Origin: Microbacterium sp. SA39
GTDB taxonomy: Bacteria > Actinomycetota > Actinomycetes > Actinomycetales > Microbacteriaceae
DNA length: 64,000 nt
Direction: 5' to 3'
NCBI RefSeq assembly: GCF_000967865.1
Contig: NZ_JXRU01000023.1
Span: 1-64,000 of the forward strand
Shown here: piece by piece, positions 46,384-55,458 of the stretch
Numbering within the stretch: the stretch's first letter is position 1
Layout: each line of letters opens with the position of its first letter
Translations under genes and position numbers: made by a program
The notes under the pieces: generated by a model
What the model saw: the letters and a program-made list of their open reading frames with translations, nothing else
Databases searched by the model: none
What the model was told of the DNA's origin: nothing

Positions 46384-47274
46384 TCACCCCTTGTGGAGGG
46401 CCCGATACGCCGTGGGGTTGAGCCCGTGCAGTCGCCGGAAGTGCCGCGAGAAGTACAGCGGATCCGTGTACCCGACCGCCGCCGCGATCTCCCGCACCGA
46501 GAGCCCGGTGGTGTCGAGCAGGTTGCGGGCGTGCGACATGCGCAGCGAGGTGTGGAAGGCCGCGGGTCCGCTTCCGGTGGCCTGGCGGAACAGCGCGCTG
46601 AGATGCGACGGCGACATGCCCACGAGGGCGGCGAGTTCGCTGACCTGGATGTTGCCGTCGACCCGCGCCTCCAGGTAGCGCATCGCGCGTTCGAGCGCGG
46701 AGCCCTCACTCGGGAGGATGCTGTCGGCGGCGATCCGCGTGAGCAGATTCCAGGCGATGCCGGAGGCGATCAGCAGCTGCGGGGGAGAGAGCCTCCGCTC
46801 CAGCGTCGTGACGAGCTCGTCGAAGAGAGCGACGACGCGATCCAGGGAGCGCAGCCGCGTGACCGGGCTCTGCCGCCCGAGGGTCTGGGTGGTGAGCTCC
46901 GCGGCATCCGTCCCCCGCACGTGCAGCCACCAGATCGTCCACGGGTCCTCGTCCGATGCCTCGTAGACGTGCGGCGCCCCGGCGCCGATCGCGATCGCGG
47001 AGGAGGCGGTGAGCGGATGGACCTCGCCCGAGATCGTCACGGTGCCGCGCCCGGCGACGCACAGCAGCACCACGGTCTCGGCAGACCCGTGCGGACGGGC
47101 GCGGCGGTGGCCGCGCGCGCGGGGGAAGTACCCCGCATCGGTCACCAGCAGCCGGCGAGTTCCGGCGGCGCCGAGTGCGGTCTCGACCTGGGGACGCGGC
47201 AGCACGCACAGCCGCTGATGCTCGAACCCCTCCATGCGATAGTGAGGTTCCGCGGGGATCGGCGTCTCGTCCAT
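46384..47274 (-). CDS. AraC-family transcriptional regulator
   Basis: 296 residues. The N-terminal AraC-like cupin covers residues about 30-150 (VLLCVAGRGTVTISGEVHPLTASSAIAIGAGAPHVYEA), and the two HTH motifs of the C-terminal domain are IQVSELAALVGMSPSHLSALFRQATGSGP and LSVREIAAAVGYTDPLYFSRHFRRLHGLNPTAYR. The cupin probably binds a pentose. It is divergent from an arabinose-type ABC transporter and is the obvious candidate to control it. GAGG precedes the ATG by about five bases. Confidence 0.92.
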   Translation of the reverse strand: MDETPIPAEPHYRMEGFEHQRLCVLPRPQVETALGAAGTRRLLVTDAGYFPRARGHRRARPHGSAETVVLLCVAGRGTVTISGEVHPLTASSAIAIGAGAPHVYEASDEDPWTIWWLHVRGTDAAELTTQTLGRQSPVTRLRSLDRVVALFDELVTTLERRLSPPQLLIASGIAWNLLTRIAADSILPSEGSALERAMRYLEARVDGNIQVSELAALVGMSPSHLSALFRQATGSGPAAFHTSLRMSHARNLLDTTGLSVREIAAAVGYTDPLYFSRHFRRLHGLNPTAYRALHKG

Positions 47275-47408
47275 GAGGCCTCGCAGGTGTATGACGGTGT
47301 GGGACGGCCGTGTTCGCAGGCCGGTCCCGTCAGGCTATCCGCTGAACGGCACCCGTGGTCGGCGAGACGTCCCGCCGGGAGAGGAGCGGCGCCGTAGGAA
47401 AGTCCATA

Positions 47409-47467
47409 TGTTCCGTGAGATCGTCCTCAAGCCCTGCCGTGCGATCGATGTACGTTCGATCTGTTCC
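47409..47467. promoter_or_regulatory. Control region between AraC regulator and ABC transporter
   Basis: TGTTCC occurs at 47409-47414 and again at 47462-47467, 53 bases (about five turns) apart in direct orientation, a spacing compatible with AraC-type half-sites. A small inverted repeat GATCGA/TCGATC spans 47443-47461. No clear -35/-10 pair was found in the 246-base gap. Confidence 0.3.
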
Positions 47468-47520
47468 ACACAGCACCCGGTCGTCATGACCGGCCATCGC
47501 ACGAAGACGAAGGAGTCTCA

Positions 47521-48558
47521 ATGTTCGCCACACGCAGCCGCCTCTGGGCGCGAACTGCCGCGGGCGGGGTCGCCGTTCTGGCTCTCGCCGCGCTCACCGC
47601 CTGTTCCTCCGGCATGGAGACGGCAGACCCGGCCACCGGAGACAAGGGTCCCTCCGACGGTCCCCTCACGATCGCGCTGATCCAGAAGCAGGGCGACCAG
47701 CAGTACTTCATCGACGAGGCGAACGGCGCGAAGGAGGCCGCGAAGGCCGACGGCGACGTCACCATCAACGTCGTCGACGTCAGCACCGACTCGAACAAGG
47801 CGATCTCCGAGGTCGAGGCGGCGATCGCCCAGGGCGTCGACGCCATCATCATCGTCGTGCCCGACACGCAGATCGGCCCGCAGGTCATTCAGCTGGCGAC
47901 TGACGCCGGCATCCCGATCATGGCCGCCGACGACCCGATCGTCGACGCGAAGGGCGACGACGCTCCCTTCACCGGCTTCGACGGCACGTCGATGGGAGAG
48001 CAGGTCGGCGCGGACGCCGCCCGTCTCTACCAGGAAGCCGGATGGGCAGCTGCCGACACCCGCATCCTCTCCGCCTACAAGCAGGACCAGCCGAACTGTG
48101 TGGAGCGGGTCGACGGCGCGGTCGCCGCCTTCTCGGAAGCCGTCCCGGACGGCCCCGAGGTGATCGAGGTCGGCACCGACAACTCCGCCACCGACGCACA
48201 GGACAAGGCCGGCGCCATCATCACCGCCAACGCCGGTGTCAAGCACTGGGTCGTGTGGGGCTGCAACGACGAGAACGAGACCGGCGTCGTCACGGCGCTG
48301 CAGAACTCCGGCGTCGCGCCCGCTGACATCATCGGCGTCGGTCTCGGCGCCTACCTGACCTGCAAGGACTGGAACGCCGGACAGGAGACGGGCAACAAGT
48401 CCGCGCTGTTCATCTCGGGCGTCGAGGTCGGCAAGGCCGCCGTCACCTCGATGGTCGACCTGCTGCGCAACGGCACCGAGCTGCCGCCGAAGACCGTGGC
48501 GAACACCGAGATCGTCGACGCCTCCAACTGGGAGGAGAAGGGCGTCGTCTGCACCTGA
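47521..48558 (+). CDS. Sugar ABC transporter substrate-binding lipoprotein, L-arabinose (AraF) type
   Basis: 345 residues. Signal peptide with lipobox LAALTAC (lipidated C28). The mature part follows E. coli AraF closely in order: IAAIAQGVDAIIIVVPD-type segment, IPIMAADDPIVDAKG, GVKHWVVWGCNDENETGVVTAL and PADIIGVGLGAYL. It captures a sugar, most likely L-arabinose or a related monosaccharide, outside the membrane and delivers it to the permease. GGAG lies 7 bases before the ATG. First gene of the three-gene transporter operon. Confidence 0.87.
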   Translation: MFATRSRLWARTAAGGVAVLALAALTACSSGMETADPATGDKGPSDGPLTIALIQKQGDQQYFIDEANGAKEAAKADGDVTINVVDVSTDSNKAISEVEAAIAQGVDAIIIVVPDTQIGPQVIQLATDAGIPIMAADDPIVDAKGDDAPFTGFDGTSMGEQVGADAARLYQEAGWAAADTRILSAYKQDQPNCVERVDGAVAAFSEAVPDGPEVIEVGTDNSATDAQDKAGAIITANAGVKHWVVWGCNDENETGVVTALQNSGVAPADIIGVGLGAYLTCKDWNAGQETGNKSALFISGVEVGKAAVTSMVDLLRNGTELPPKTVANTEIVDASNWEEKGVVCT

Positions 48559-48634
48559 CGCCTTCCGGGGGCGGCCGCGCGAGCGGTCGTCCCCGTCATC
48601 GATTCGCATCGTCACCCCACCCTGAGAGGCACGC

Positions 48635-50134
48635 ATGACTGAGCAGGCCGCAGCGCTGAAGGCGCACGCGATCACCAAGTCGTTCGGTCCCGTCCACGCC
48701 CTCCGCGGCGTGGACCTCGAGCTCCGCGCCGGAGAGGTCACCGCCCTCATGGGTGAGAACGGCGCAGGCAAGTCCACGCTGCTGAAGATCCTCGGCGGCG
48801 ACTACCGCCCCGACGGCGGCGAGCTGCTGCTCGCGGGCGAGGCGACGGACTTCACCGGTCCGGCGGACGCCCGAGACGCCGGGCTGCGGGTGATCGCCCA
48901 GGAGCCGGAGATCGTGCCCTGGGTCTCGGTCGCGGAGAACATCTACATCGGCACTCTCGGCTCGGTCGGCTTCCGTCGCGGACAGCTCGAACGGAACGCC
49001 ACCGAAGAGCTGCGCCGCTGGGGCTTCGACCGGGTCATCGACGCCCGCACGCTCGGAGCCGACCTCTCGCCCGCGCAGCGGCAGATCGTCGAGATCATGC
49101 GCGCCGTGATCGCACGGCCGAAGGTCATCTGCTTCGATGAGCCGACCTCGTCCCTCGGCGACGAAGAGGTCGCGCTGTTGTTCGCCCTGATCCGCCGGCT
49201 CAAGGCCGACGGCGTCGCGATCGGATACGTGTCGCATCGCATGGGCGAGATCTTCCAGCTCGCCGACCACATCACCGTGCTGCGTGACGGCGCGTATGTG
49301 GGAACGAAGGCCGTCGGCGAGACCGACCACGACGAGCTCGTCCGCATGATGGTCGGCCGCGACCTCACCCAGTTCTTCCATCGCGAGCCCGCCGCTCTCG
49401 GCGACACGGTGCTCGAGCTCGACAACGTGTCCAACGACATCGTCCACGACATCTCGCTGACGGTGCGCGCCGGCGAGGTCGTCGGCGTCGCCGGCCTGGT
49501 CGGCGCCGGGCGCAGCGAGCTCATGAAGACCATCGCCGGCGATCTGCTCGTCACGGGCGGCGAGATCCGCATGCACGGGGTGCCGCGACGATTCCGCAGC
49601 CCTCAGGACAGCATCCGCGCCGGCATCGGCTTCGCGCCGGAAGAGCGCAAGGCCGAGGCCCTGCTGCTCGATCGCAGCGTGCGCGACAACACCGCGCTCG
49701 CGGTGCTCCGCTCGCTCTCGCGGTGGATCTTCGTGAAGGATGCCGCGGAGTCGGCCCTCGCGCAGAGCTACATCGAGTCGCTGCGCATCCGCACGCCGAG
49801 CCCGGAGCAGCTGGTCGGACGCCTCTCCGGCGGCAACCAGCAGAAGGTCGTGCTCGCACGGTGGCTCGCCACCAAGCCGAAGCTCCTCCTGCTCGACGAG
49901 CCCACGCGCGGCATCGACGTCGGGGCGAAGGCGGAGATCTACGCGATCATCGATCGCCTCGCTCACGAAGGGGTCGCGGTCATCGTGGTCTCCAGCGAAC
50001 TTCCCGAGGTGCTCGGCGTCTCGGATCGCATCTATGTCATGGCCCACGGGCGCATCACGGGAGAGCTCCCGCGTGCCGAGGCAACCGAAGAGAGCATTCT
50101 CGCGCTCGCGATGGACGAGGAGGTCGCCGCATGA
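48635..50134 (+). CDS. Sugar ABC transporter ATP-binding protein (AraG/RbsA type)
   Basis: 499 residues with two nucleotide-binding domains in tandem. The first has Walker A GENGAGKST and a degenerate signature LSPAQRQIVEIMRA; the second has a degenerate Walker A (GLVGAGRSEL) but a good signature LSGGNQQKVVLARWL and Walker B LLLLDEPTRGIDVGAK. This alternation is typical of monosaccharide importers. It powers uptake through the permease encoded next, whose start overlaps its stop (ATGA). Confidence 0.93.
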   Translation: MTEQAAALKAHAITKSFGPVHALRGVDLELRAGEVTALMGENGAGKSTLLKILGGDYRPDGGELLLAGEATDFTGPADARDAGLRVIAQEPEIVPWVSVAENIYIGTLGSVGFRRGQLERNATEELRRWGFDRVIDARTLGADLSPAQRQIVEIMRAVIARPKVICFDEPTSSLGDEEVALLFALIRRLKADGVAIGYVSHRMGEIFQLADHITVLRDGAYVGTKAVGETDHDELVRMMVGRDLTQFFHREPAALGDTVLELDNVSNDIVHDISLTVRAGEVVGVAGLVGAGRSELMKTIAGDLLVTGGEIRMHGVPRRFRSPQDSIRAGIGFAPEERKAEALLLDRSVRDNTALAVLRSLSRWIFVKDAAESALAQSYIESLRIRTPSPEQLVGRLSGGNQQKVVLARWLATKPKLLLLDEPTRGIDVGAKAEIYAIIDRLAHEGVAVIVVSSELPEVLGVSDRIYVMAHGRITGELPRAEATEESILALAMDEEVAA

Positions 50135-51201
50135 GCGACGACGCACTGAAAGACGACGCACTGAAGGACGGCGCCGTGAAGACGGCGACCACGACCACCA
50201 CCGCCCCTGCTCCGACGGCGGGAGGCCCGTCGCCGCTGAAGCGGCTGATCAGCGGGGTCGGCGCGCAGAACATCTCCCTGATCATCGCGATCGTGCTGGT
50301 GGTCGCCGTGATCGGGTTCCAGAACCCGCTGTTCTTCAGCGTCGGCAACCTGAAGGTGATCGGCACCGCGATCGCCATCATGGGTCTGCTCGCGGTGGTG
50401 CAGACCATCGTGATCATCCTCGGTGCCCTCGACATCTCGGTCGGCTCGATCGCGGGTCTCACCTCGGTGACGTCGGCGATGCTGTTCACCGCCGCGGGTC
50501 CTGCGGTCGGAGTCGTCGGCGCGATCGGCATCGGCATTCTCTGCGGACTCGTCAACGGCTGCATCATCGTGTTCGGGCGGGTGAACCCCGTCATCGCGAC
50601 CCTCGCCACGCTCGCTGCGTTCAAGGGCATCGCGCAATTGATCTCGGACGGCCGCGCCCAGGGGTACACCGGCGCCGACCCCTTCTTCGTGTTCTTGGCC
50701 CGCGGCGGTGTCGCCGGCATCCCGACTCTGATCCTGGTGCTGCTGATCGTCGCGCTGCTCGCGCACATCGTGCTGCGCTACACCTCGTGGGGTCGCAACA
50801 TCTACGCGGTCGGCGGCAACAACATCGCCTCCCGACTCGCGGGCATCAACATCAACCGCTACATCATCGGCGTCTACATGGTCACCGGTGCGATCGCCGC
50901 GATCGCCGGCATCCTCATCACCGCACGGACCGGGTCGGGGCAGCCGATCTCCGGATCGGAGGGGCTCGAGCTGCAGGCGATCACTGCGGCCGCGCTGGGC
51001 GGGGCTGCGCTCAAGGGTGGCAAGGGAACGATCGCCGGCACCATCCTCGCGGTGATCCTCCTCGGCGTGCTCACCAACGGAATGACGATCCTGGGCGTCA
51101 ACTCGTTCTGGCAGAACGTCGCCCAGGGCGCGCTCCTCGTGATCGCCGTCGTGATCCAGCAGCTGCGATCCGGCGAGCGTCGTATCGGAATTCCGGGCTG
51201 A
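50131..51201 (+). CDS. Sugar ABC transporter permease (AraH/RbsC type)
   Basis: 356 residues from the ATG overlapping the ATPase gene. The N-terminal ~45 residues are a polar extension with the repeat DDALKDDALKDGA. About nine TM segments follow, with the family's GALDISVGSIAGLTS, GRVNPVIATLATLAAFKGIAQ, GGNNIASRLAGINI and GQPISGSEGLELQAITAAALGGAALKGGKGTI motifs. Works as a dimer with the ATPase. No arabinose catabolic genes follow; the next gene is 190 bases away and unrelated. Confidence 0.93.
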   Translation: MSDDALKDDALKDGAVKTATTTTTAPAPTAGGPSPLKRLISGVGAQNISLIIAIVLVVAVIGFQNPLFFSVGNLKVIGTAIAIMGLLAVVQTIVIILGALDISVGSIAGLTSVTSAMLFTAAGPAVGVVGAIGIGILCGLVNGCIIVFGRVNPVIATLATLAAFKGIAQLISDGRAQGYTGADPFFVFLARGGVAGIPTLILVLLIVALLAHIVLRYTSWGRNIYAVGGNNIASRLAGININRYIIGVYMVTGAIAAIAGILITARTGSGQPISGSEGLELQAITAAALGGAALKGGKGTIAGTILAVILLGVLTNGMTILGVNSFWQNVAQGALLVIAVVIQQLRSGERRIGIPG

Positions 51202-51393
51202 TCGCCCGGTCGGTCGCACGGCAGGCCACCGTTAGTCCAAAAGGCGATCGCGTTGTCCCCCGAAAGGCGGACAGACAGGCAGCAAAGACCATCAGTATCC
51301 TCACATGACTACATAAGTTAGGCATACGAGCTATGAGTCCTATGCCGTCAACCTGAGAGCGAACGATGTCTACTGCACGCTCTGAGCAGCACG

Positions 51394-51831
51394 ATGCGCC
51401 GTGCGCGTGAAAGACGTCGAGGAGCGGTCGGTATGCTGGCCGTCGTCCTCGCTCTCTCGGGTTGCGCAGAAGCACCTCCGCCAACGCCGAGCCCGACCGG
51501 ACGACCTCTCGGGTCTTTTCTAGGCGGCACGTTCGAGGCGGTCACGCGGGAGATCCCGCCTGACATCTTCGTGATCATCCAGGACGTCTCGGTGCTCGCG
51601 GACGCGGATCCGACCTACACGGCAGTGAACTACGGCAGCCCTGAGTGGACCGTCCTGGCCCTCTGTGCCGACCGGCCCCACCTGGGAGCGGCGACGTCTG
51701 TCGAGGTTGCCGTGATCCCCCATTCAGTCGCGTCGAGCACGATGATCGCAAATGCCCGAGAAGGGGCTTACAGCGAATCGGTGACGTGCGGAGATCGACC
51801 GTACCGGGCCTCACCGGAGTCCTCGGGCTGA
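51394..51831 (+). CDS. Small lipoprotein of unknown function
   Basis: 145 residues. A strongly basic n-region (MRRARERRRG), a short hydrophobic core and lipobox LALSGC (C24) mark a lipoprotein. A downstream ATG at 51433 has a better Shine-Dalgarno (GAGGAG) but would leave no n-region. The mature part has a Pro-rich linker and a small beta-rich domain with IFVIIQDVSVLADADPTYTAVNYG and two Cys. No family recognised. The 190 bases upstream are AT-richer than average with no recognisable feature. Confidence 0.6.
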   Translation: MRRARERRRGAVGMLAVVLALSGCAEAPPPTPSPTGRPLGSFLGGTFEAVTREIPPDIFVIIQDVSVLADADPTYTAVNYGSPEWTVLALCADRPHLGAATSVEVAVIPHSVASSTMIANAREGAYSESVTCGDRPYRASPESSG

Positions 51832-51866
51832 GCGGTTCCTCCCACTCGATCGCATAGCCTGGACAC

Positions 51867-52529
51867 ATGCCCCGTCACTCCGCCGCCGTCTATCGTCGAC
51901 GGCGCCTGGTGCTCCTGATCGGCCTGATCCTCGTGGTCGCCCTGATCGGCGTCTCGGTGTGGCTGCTGATCGCACGGCCATGGGCAAATGCCGCTGCCGG
52001 CCCCGCGCCGACCAGCTCCGCGACACCCGAGGACACGCCGACGCAGACAGCGACTCCCGGCGCGACTCCCGGCGCGGAAACGCCCGCGCCGACACCCTCG
52101 GGCGAGTCGACCCCCGCGATCGTGGCCTGTGAGGCGGAGGACATCGAGGTGACGGCGGTGACGGATGCCGATACCTACCCCGCCGGCGTCACGCCTCGGC
52201 TCTCGATCTCGCTGACGAACAACGGCTCCACCGACTGCACGATCGACGTGGGCTCGACCACGCAGGTGTTCACGGTGTCGAGCGGTTCCGATGTGTGGTG
52301 GCGCTCGACCGACTGCCAGGAGAACCCGAGCAGCATGATCGCGACCCTCGCGGCCGGCACCACGGTGACCAGCAAGGACCCCGTGGTCTGGGACCGCACG
52401 CGCTCGAGCGTCGAGACGTGCGCGGCGGAGAACCGCCAGCGTGCGCCGGGCGGTGGCTCGTCGTTCCACGTCTCTGTCTCGATCGGCGGGTTCACGAGCG
52501 TGACGACGAAGCAGATCCTGCTGTACTGA
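51867..52529 (+). CDS. Membrane-anchored extracytoplasmic protein of unknown function
   Basis: 220 residues. One N-terminal TM (about 13-36) after a basic tip, a Thr/Pro/Ala-rich linker (about 44-82), and a beta-sandwich-like outer domain with four cysteines (VACEAED, DCTIDVG, TDCQEN, ETCAAEN) and SISLTNNGSTDCTI, reminiscent of DUF4232-type exported domains. TAGCCT (51855-51860) lies 6 bases before the ATG, leaderless type. Stands alone. Confidence 0.72.
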   Translation: MPRHSAAVYRRRRLVLLIGLILVVALIGVSVWLLIARPWANAAAGPAPTSSATPEDTPTQTATPGATPGAETPAPTPSGESTPAIVACEAEDIEVTAVTDADTYPAGVTPRLSISLTNNGSTDCTIDVGSTTQVFTVSSGSDVWWRSTDCQENPSSMIATLAAGTTVTSKDPVVWDRTRSSVETCAAENRQRAPGGGSSFHVSVSIGGFTSVTTKQILLY

Positions 52530-52625
52530 TCCGGCGCGTCGCCGTCACCTGATCACCACGGTGTCCTCCCGATACGGCATCATCCGTCGTACGGGTGTAC
52601 ACCGAACGGAAACAGGAGGACGCTC

Positions 52626-52964
52626 ATGCGTTACATGATCAACATCTTGACCGACGACGACGCCCGGAAGCAGTGGGCTGCGGATGCGGCGATGTTCGAC
52701 GAGGCCCACCGGGCCGTCCATCTCGAGCTGCAGAAGACCGGAGAGCTCGTCGACTCCAACGAGCTCGATCAGGAGGATGCCACGGTCATCGGCACCTACC
52801 GCGGCGAACCGATCGCCACACGCGGGCCGTTCACGGAGGGCGCGGAGATCATCGGCGGGTACTACATCGTCGACGTGGCCGACCGGGAGCGGGCCGTCGA
52901 GATCGCCGGTCGTCTGGCGGAGACGCGCTTCTCACCGGTCGAGATCCGACGTTTGATGCACTGA
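52626..52964 (+). CDS. YciI/DGPF-family protein (first)
   Basis: 112 residues with an ideal AGGAGG Shine-Dalgarno. YciI fold: MRYMINILTDDDARKQW ... TYRGEPIATRGPFTEGAEIIGGYYIVDVADRERAVEIAGRL. The DGPF motif is altered to RGPF. Proteins of this group are encoded beside ECF42 sigma factors and are thought to work with them. The gene is 80 bases upstream of a second YciI gene and the sigma gene. Confidence 0.88.
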   Translation: MRYMINILTDDDARKQWAADAAMFDEAHRAVHLELQKTGELVDSNELDQEDATVIGTYRGEPIATRGPFTEGAEIIGGYYIVDVADRERAVEIAGRLAETRFSPVEIRRLMH

Positions 52965-53045
52965 GAACTTTCGTCCCGAAGTGTCCTCCGGGCCTTCTCG
53001 TCCCCGTCGTCATGACGAAGAATCAATCCGAGAGGGAGAGAGCAC

Positions 53046-53378
53046 ATGGAATATCTGCTGTTCATCGTCAGCGACCCGGCCGCCCCGGCGTACGTGCCCG
53101 AAGAGGACAACATCGAGGAGTGGGCGGCCGAGGTGGAGACCCGCGGGGTCGCCCGGACGGGCAATCGGCTGCGACCGCCGTCCGATGCGACCACGGTGAC
53201 GGTGCGAGACGGCCGGACGATCCTCACCGACGGCCCATTCACCGAGACGAGGGAATGGATCGCCGGGTTCGACCTCATCGATGTCGCCGACGTCGACGAG
53301 GCGATCGAGATCGCGGCGAAGCACCCGATGGCCCGCTTCGGTCGCGTCGAGGTGCGCCCCGTCTGGCCGATGGAGTGA
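53046..53378 (+). CDS. YciI/DGPF-family protein (second)
   Basis: 110 residues, with the intact DGPF motif (ILTDGPFTETREWIAGFDLIDV) and the usual C-terminal EIAAKHPMARFGRVEVRPV. A GGGAGAG Shine-Dalgarno precedes it. Its stop lies four bases before the sigma factor start, so the two are cotranscribed. DGPF proteins accompany ECF42 sigma factors in many actinobacteria and proteobacteria; their role in signalling is not settled. Confidence 0.92.
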   Translation: MEYLLFIVSDPAAPAYVPEEDNIEEWAAEVETRGVARTGNRLRPPSDATTVTVRDGRTILTDGPFTETREWIAGFDLIDVADVDEAIEIAAKHPMARFGRVEVRPVWPME

Positions 53379-53382
53379 CCGG

Positions 53383-54702
53383 ATGACCGACTCGACGGCG
53401 ATCGCCGAGGTGCGCCGCGTGCTCGCCTCGACGGTCGCCGTCGAGCGTCTGCGGATCGTGGCGACGCTGATCTGTCGCACGGGGGAGTGGGACCTCGCGG
53501 AGGATGCCGTGCAGGATGCCGTCACCCGCGCTCTGACCGTCTGGCCGGATCGCGGCATCCCCGACAACCCCGGCGCGTGGCTCACGACGGCCGCGCGGAA
53601 CGCGGCTGTCGACGCCCTTCGCCGGGCCGCGACCGATCGCAGGACGGCGGCCCGCGCGGCCATCGAGGCGGACATCGATCGTGAGGATGCAGAGGCGCGC
53701 GGCGCGGCATCTGCCGCAGAGGATGAGGGCGTGGTCGACGACGATCCGCTTCGGCTGATCTTCACCTGCTGCCACCCCGCCCTGCCGATGGAGGCGCGCG
53801 TCGCCCTGACCCTGCGCACTGTCGCCGGGCTCGAGGTCGACGAGATCGCGCGCGCCTTCCTCGTGTCGGAGCCGGCGATGCAGAAGCGCCTGGTGCGGGC
53901 GCGCGCCAGGATCCGTGATGCGGGGATCCCCTACCGCGTCCCGCGGGAGGAGTACCTGCCGGAGCGTACGCAGGGAGTCCTCGCGGTCCTCTACCTGCTG
54001 TTCACCGAGGGATACGCGGGTGGGGGCGTGCTCGTGCGGACCGAGCTGTCGGAGGAGGCGATCCGGCTCGGACGACTGCTCGCCACGCTGATGGCCGGCT
54101 CACCGCTGCTGCCCGAGGTGCTGGGACTCCTCGCCCTCATGCTGTTCCAGCACTCGCGCGCGGAGACCCGCCTCGATGAAGCGGGCGATCTGGTCCTGAT
54201 GGAAGACCAGGATCGGGGAAGGTGGGATGCCGCCATGATCGGTGAAGCGGTGGCGGCGCTCGCTGCCTCGGAGTCCGCGCGCCGACAATTCGACAGCGTC
54301 GTCGGACCGTATCGCCTGCAGGCGGAGATCGCGCGCCACCATGCGACCGCCCCGTCACCCGAGTCGACCGACTTCGCGCGGGTGGCCGAGCTCTATGCGC
54401 GGCTGGCGCGAGTGGCGCCCTCGCCGGTCGTGGACCTGAACCGCGCGGTGGCCGTCGGACTTTCGGAGGGCCCGCTCGCGGGACTCGCTCTTCTCGACGC
54501 GCTCGAGGACGCACGGTTGGAGAGCTACCATCTGCTGCCCGCGGCTCGGGCCGACATGCTGCGCCGTGCCGGGCGGGACACCGAGGCCCTGGTGCACTAT
54601 GCCCGCGCACTCGATCTCGCCCCGTCCGATCCGGAACGGCGGTTCCTCGCACGTCGGATCGCGGAACTCCGGCAGAGCGGCGGCGATCGTAGTTCGTTGT
54701 GA
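53383..54702 (+). CDS. ECF42-type RNA polymerase sigma factor with C-terminal helical extension
   Basis: 439 residues from the ATG at 53383. Sigma region 2 (about 20-90: LICRTGEWDLAEDAVQDAVTRAL ... WLTTAARNAAVDALRR), region 4 (about 140-190: LTLRTVAGLEVDEIARAFLVSEPAMQKRLVRARARIRDAGIPY), then the DUF6596 domain (LAVLYLLFTEGYAGGGVLVRTELSEEAIRLGRLLATLM) and TPR-like helices. This long C-terminal part is the hallmark of ECF42 and replaces an anti-sigma factor as the regulator. Partner genes are the two YciI proteins upstream. Confidence 0.93.
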   Translation: MTDSTAIAEVRRVLASTVAVERLRIVATLICRTGEWDLAEDAVQDAVTRALTVWPDRGIPDNPGAWLTTAARNAAVDALRRAATDRRTAARAAIEADIDREDAEARGAASAAEDEGVVDDDPLRLIFTCCHPALPMEARVALTLRTVAGLEVDEIARAFLVSEPAMQKRLVRARARIRDAGIPYRVPREEYLPERTQGVLAVLYLLFTEGYAGGGVLVRTELSEEAIRLGRLLATLMAGSPLLPEVLGLLALMLFQHSRAETRLDEAGDLVLMEDQDRGRWDAAMIGEAVAALAASESARRQFDSVVGPYRLQAEIARHHATAPSPESTDFARVAELYARLARVAPSPVVDLNRAVAVGLSEGPLAGLALLDALEDARLESYHLLPAARADMLRRAGRDTEALVHYARALDLAPSDPERRFLARRIAELRQSGGDRSSL

Positions 54703-55036
54703 ATCCCCCCTCCGAACTTCGAAAAGCACTGTCGATCGTGCTCCACGATTCGGAATACTTCGACATCAGAGGTTTTGTGCGACGGGTGCAGACAGGAACC
54801 GCTCTTTGGGATACCATTGAGTGACTCTCCGCACTAGCGGCACATGCCATCCCCAGTGGCGTCGAACTACAGCGTCCCCAGCGCTTCGACATCGCCGTTC
54901 GAGAGTCCGAGGGCCCTCTCGAGTACCCCAGTCCCCAATGTGGGACTCGAGAGGGCCCCAATCTTTTCTCGGGCGGCTCTTTTCGCCGCCAGCGGATGCC
55001 GCGCACTGCGCCGCCGACCGTGAATAAGCTGGTGAC
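54703..55036. other. 334-base gap with one strong hairpin, no gene seen
   Basis: The first 200 bases are slightly AT-rich and show no supported gene on either strand. GGGCCCTCTCGAGT (54911-54924) pairs perfectly with ACTCGAGAGGGCCC (54945-54958), and CATCTTTTCT-like T-rich sequence follows at 54960-54970, a good terminator candidate, although it is 209 bases beyond the sigma gene stop. A -10 box TAAGCT (55025-55030) serves the next gene. Confidence 0.6.
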
Positions 55037-55447
55037 ATGGCAGCGAAGAAGGCGAAGGCCTCGAAGAAAAAGCCCGCACCGGAAGACTTCCGATCGGATG
55101 CTCTGGCCCACGCCCTCGAGAAGCAGGATGTCGCCGCCGTCGCCCTGGCGCTCCGTCACGGCACGACCGTCGTGCCCCTGAACTCGCCGGGTGCACGCGA
55201 CAACCCGCTCGACAGCGGCGAGGTGTGGACCTACCGCGATGCGAAGACGGGCGACCTCGCGCTGCTGCTCTTCAGCGACGCGAAGAACAAGCCGGCGAAC
55301 CTCCCGCCCGGCGTGGGCATCTACACCGCGGACTGGCTGCGGAAGTTCCTCGCCGCGCATCCGATCACGACGGTGTTCCTCGACATCGCCGGCCCCCACC
55401 CGATGCAGGCTGACCCGGTCGAGCTGCTCAAGGCGCTCGACGCGTAA
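55037..55447 (+). CDS. SseB-like family protein
   Basis: 136 residues. A Lys/Ala-rich basic start (MAAKKAKASKKK) is followed by a single domain like the SseB N-terminal domain found in many actinobacterial proteins: DALAHALEKQDVAAVALALRHGTTVVPL ... GDLALLLFSDAKNKPANLPPGVGIYTADWLRKFLAAHP ... VFLDIAGPHPMQADPVELLKAL. Role unknown. The ATG is 6 bases behind TAAGCT with no Shine-Dalgarno, leaderless type. It converges with radA. Confidence 0.75.
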   Translation: MAAKKAKASKKKPAPEDFRSDALAHALEKQDVAAVALALRHGTTVVPLNSPGARDNPLDSGEVWTYRDAKTGDLALLLFSDAKNKPANLPPGVGIYTADWLRKFLAAHPITTVFLDIAGPHPMQADPVELLKALDA

Positions 55448-55458
55448 CCCGGGGGAAT

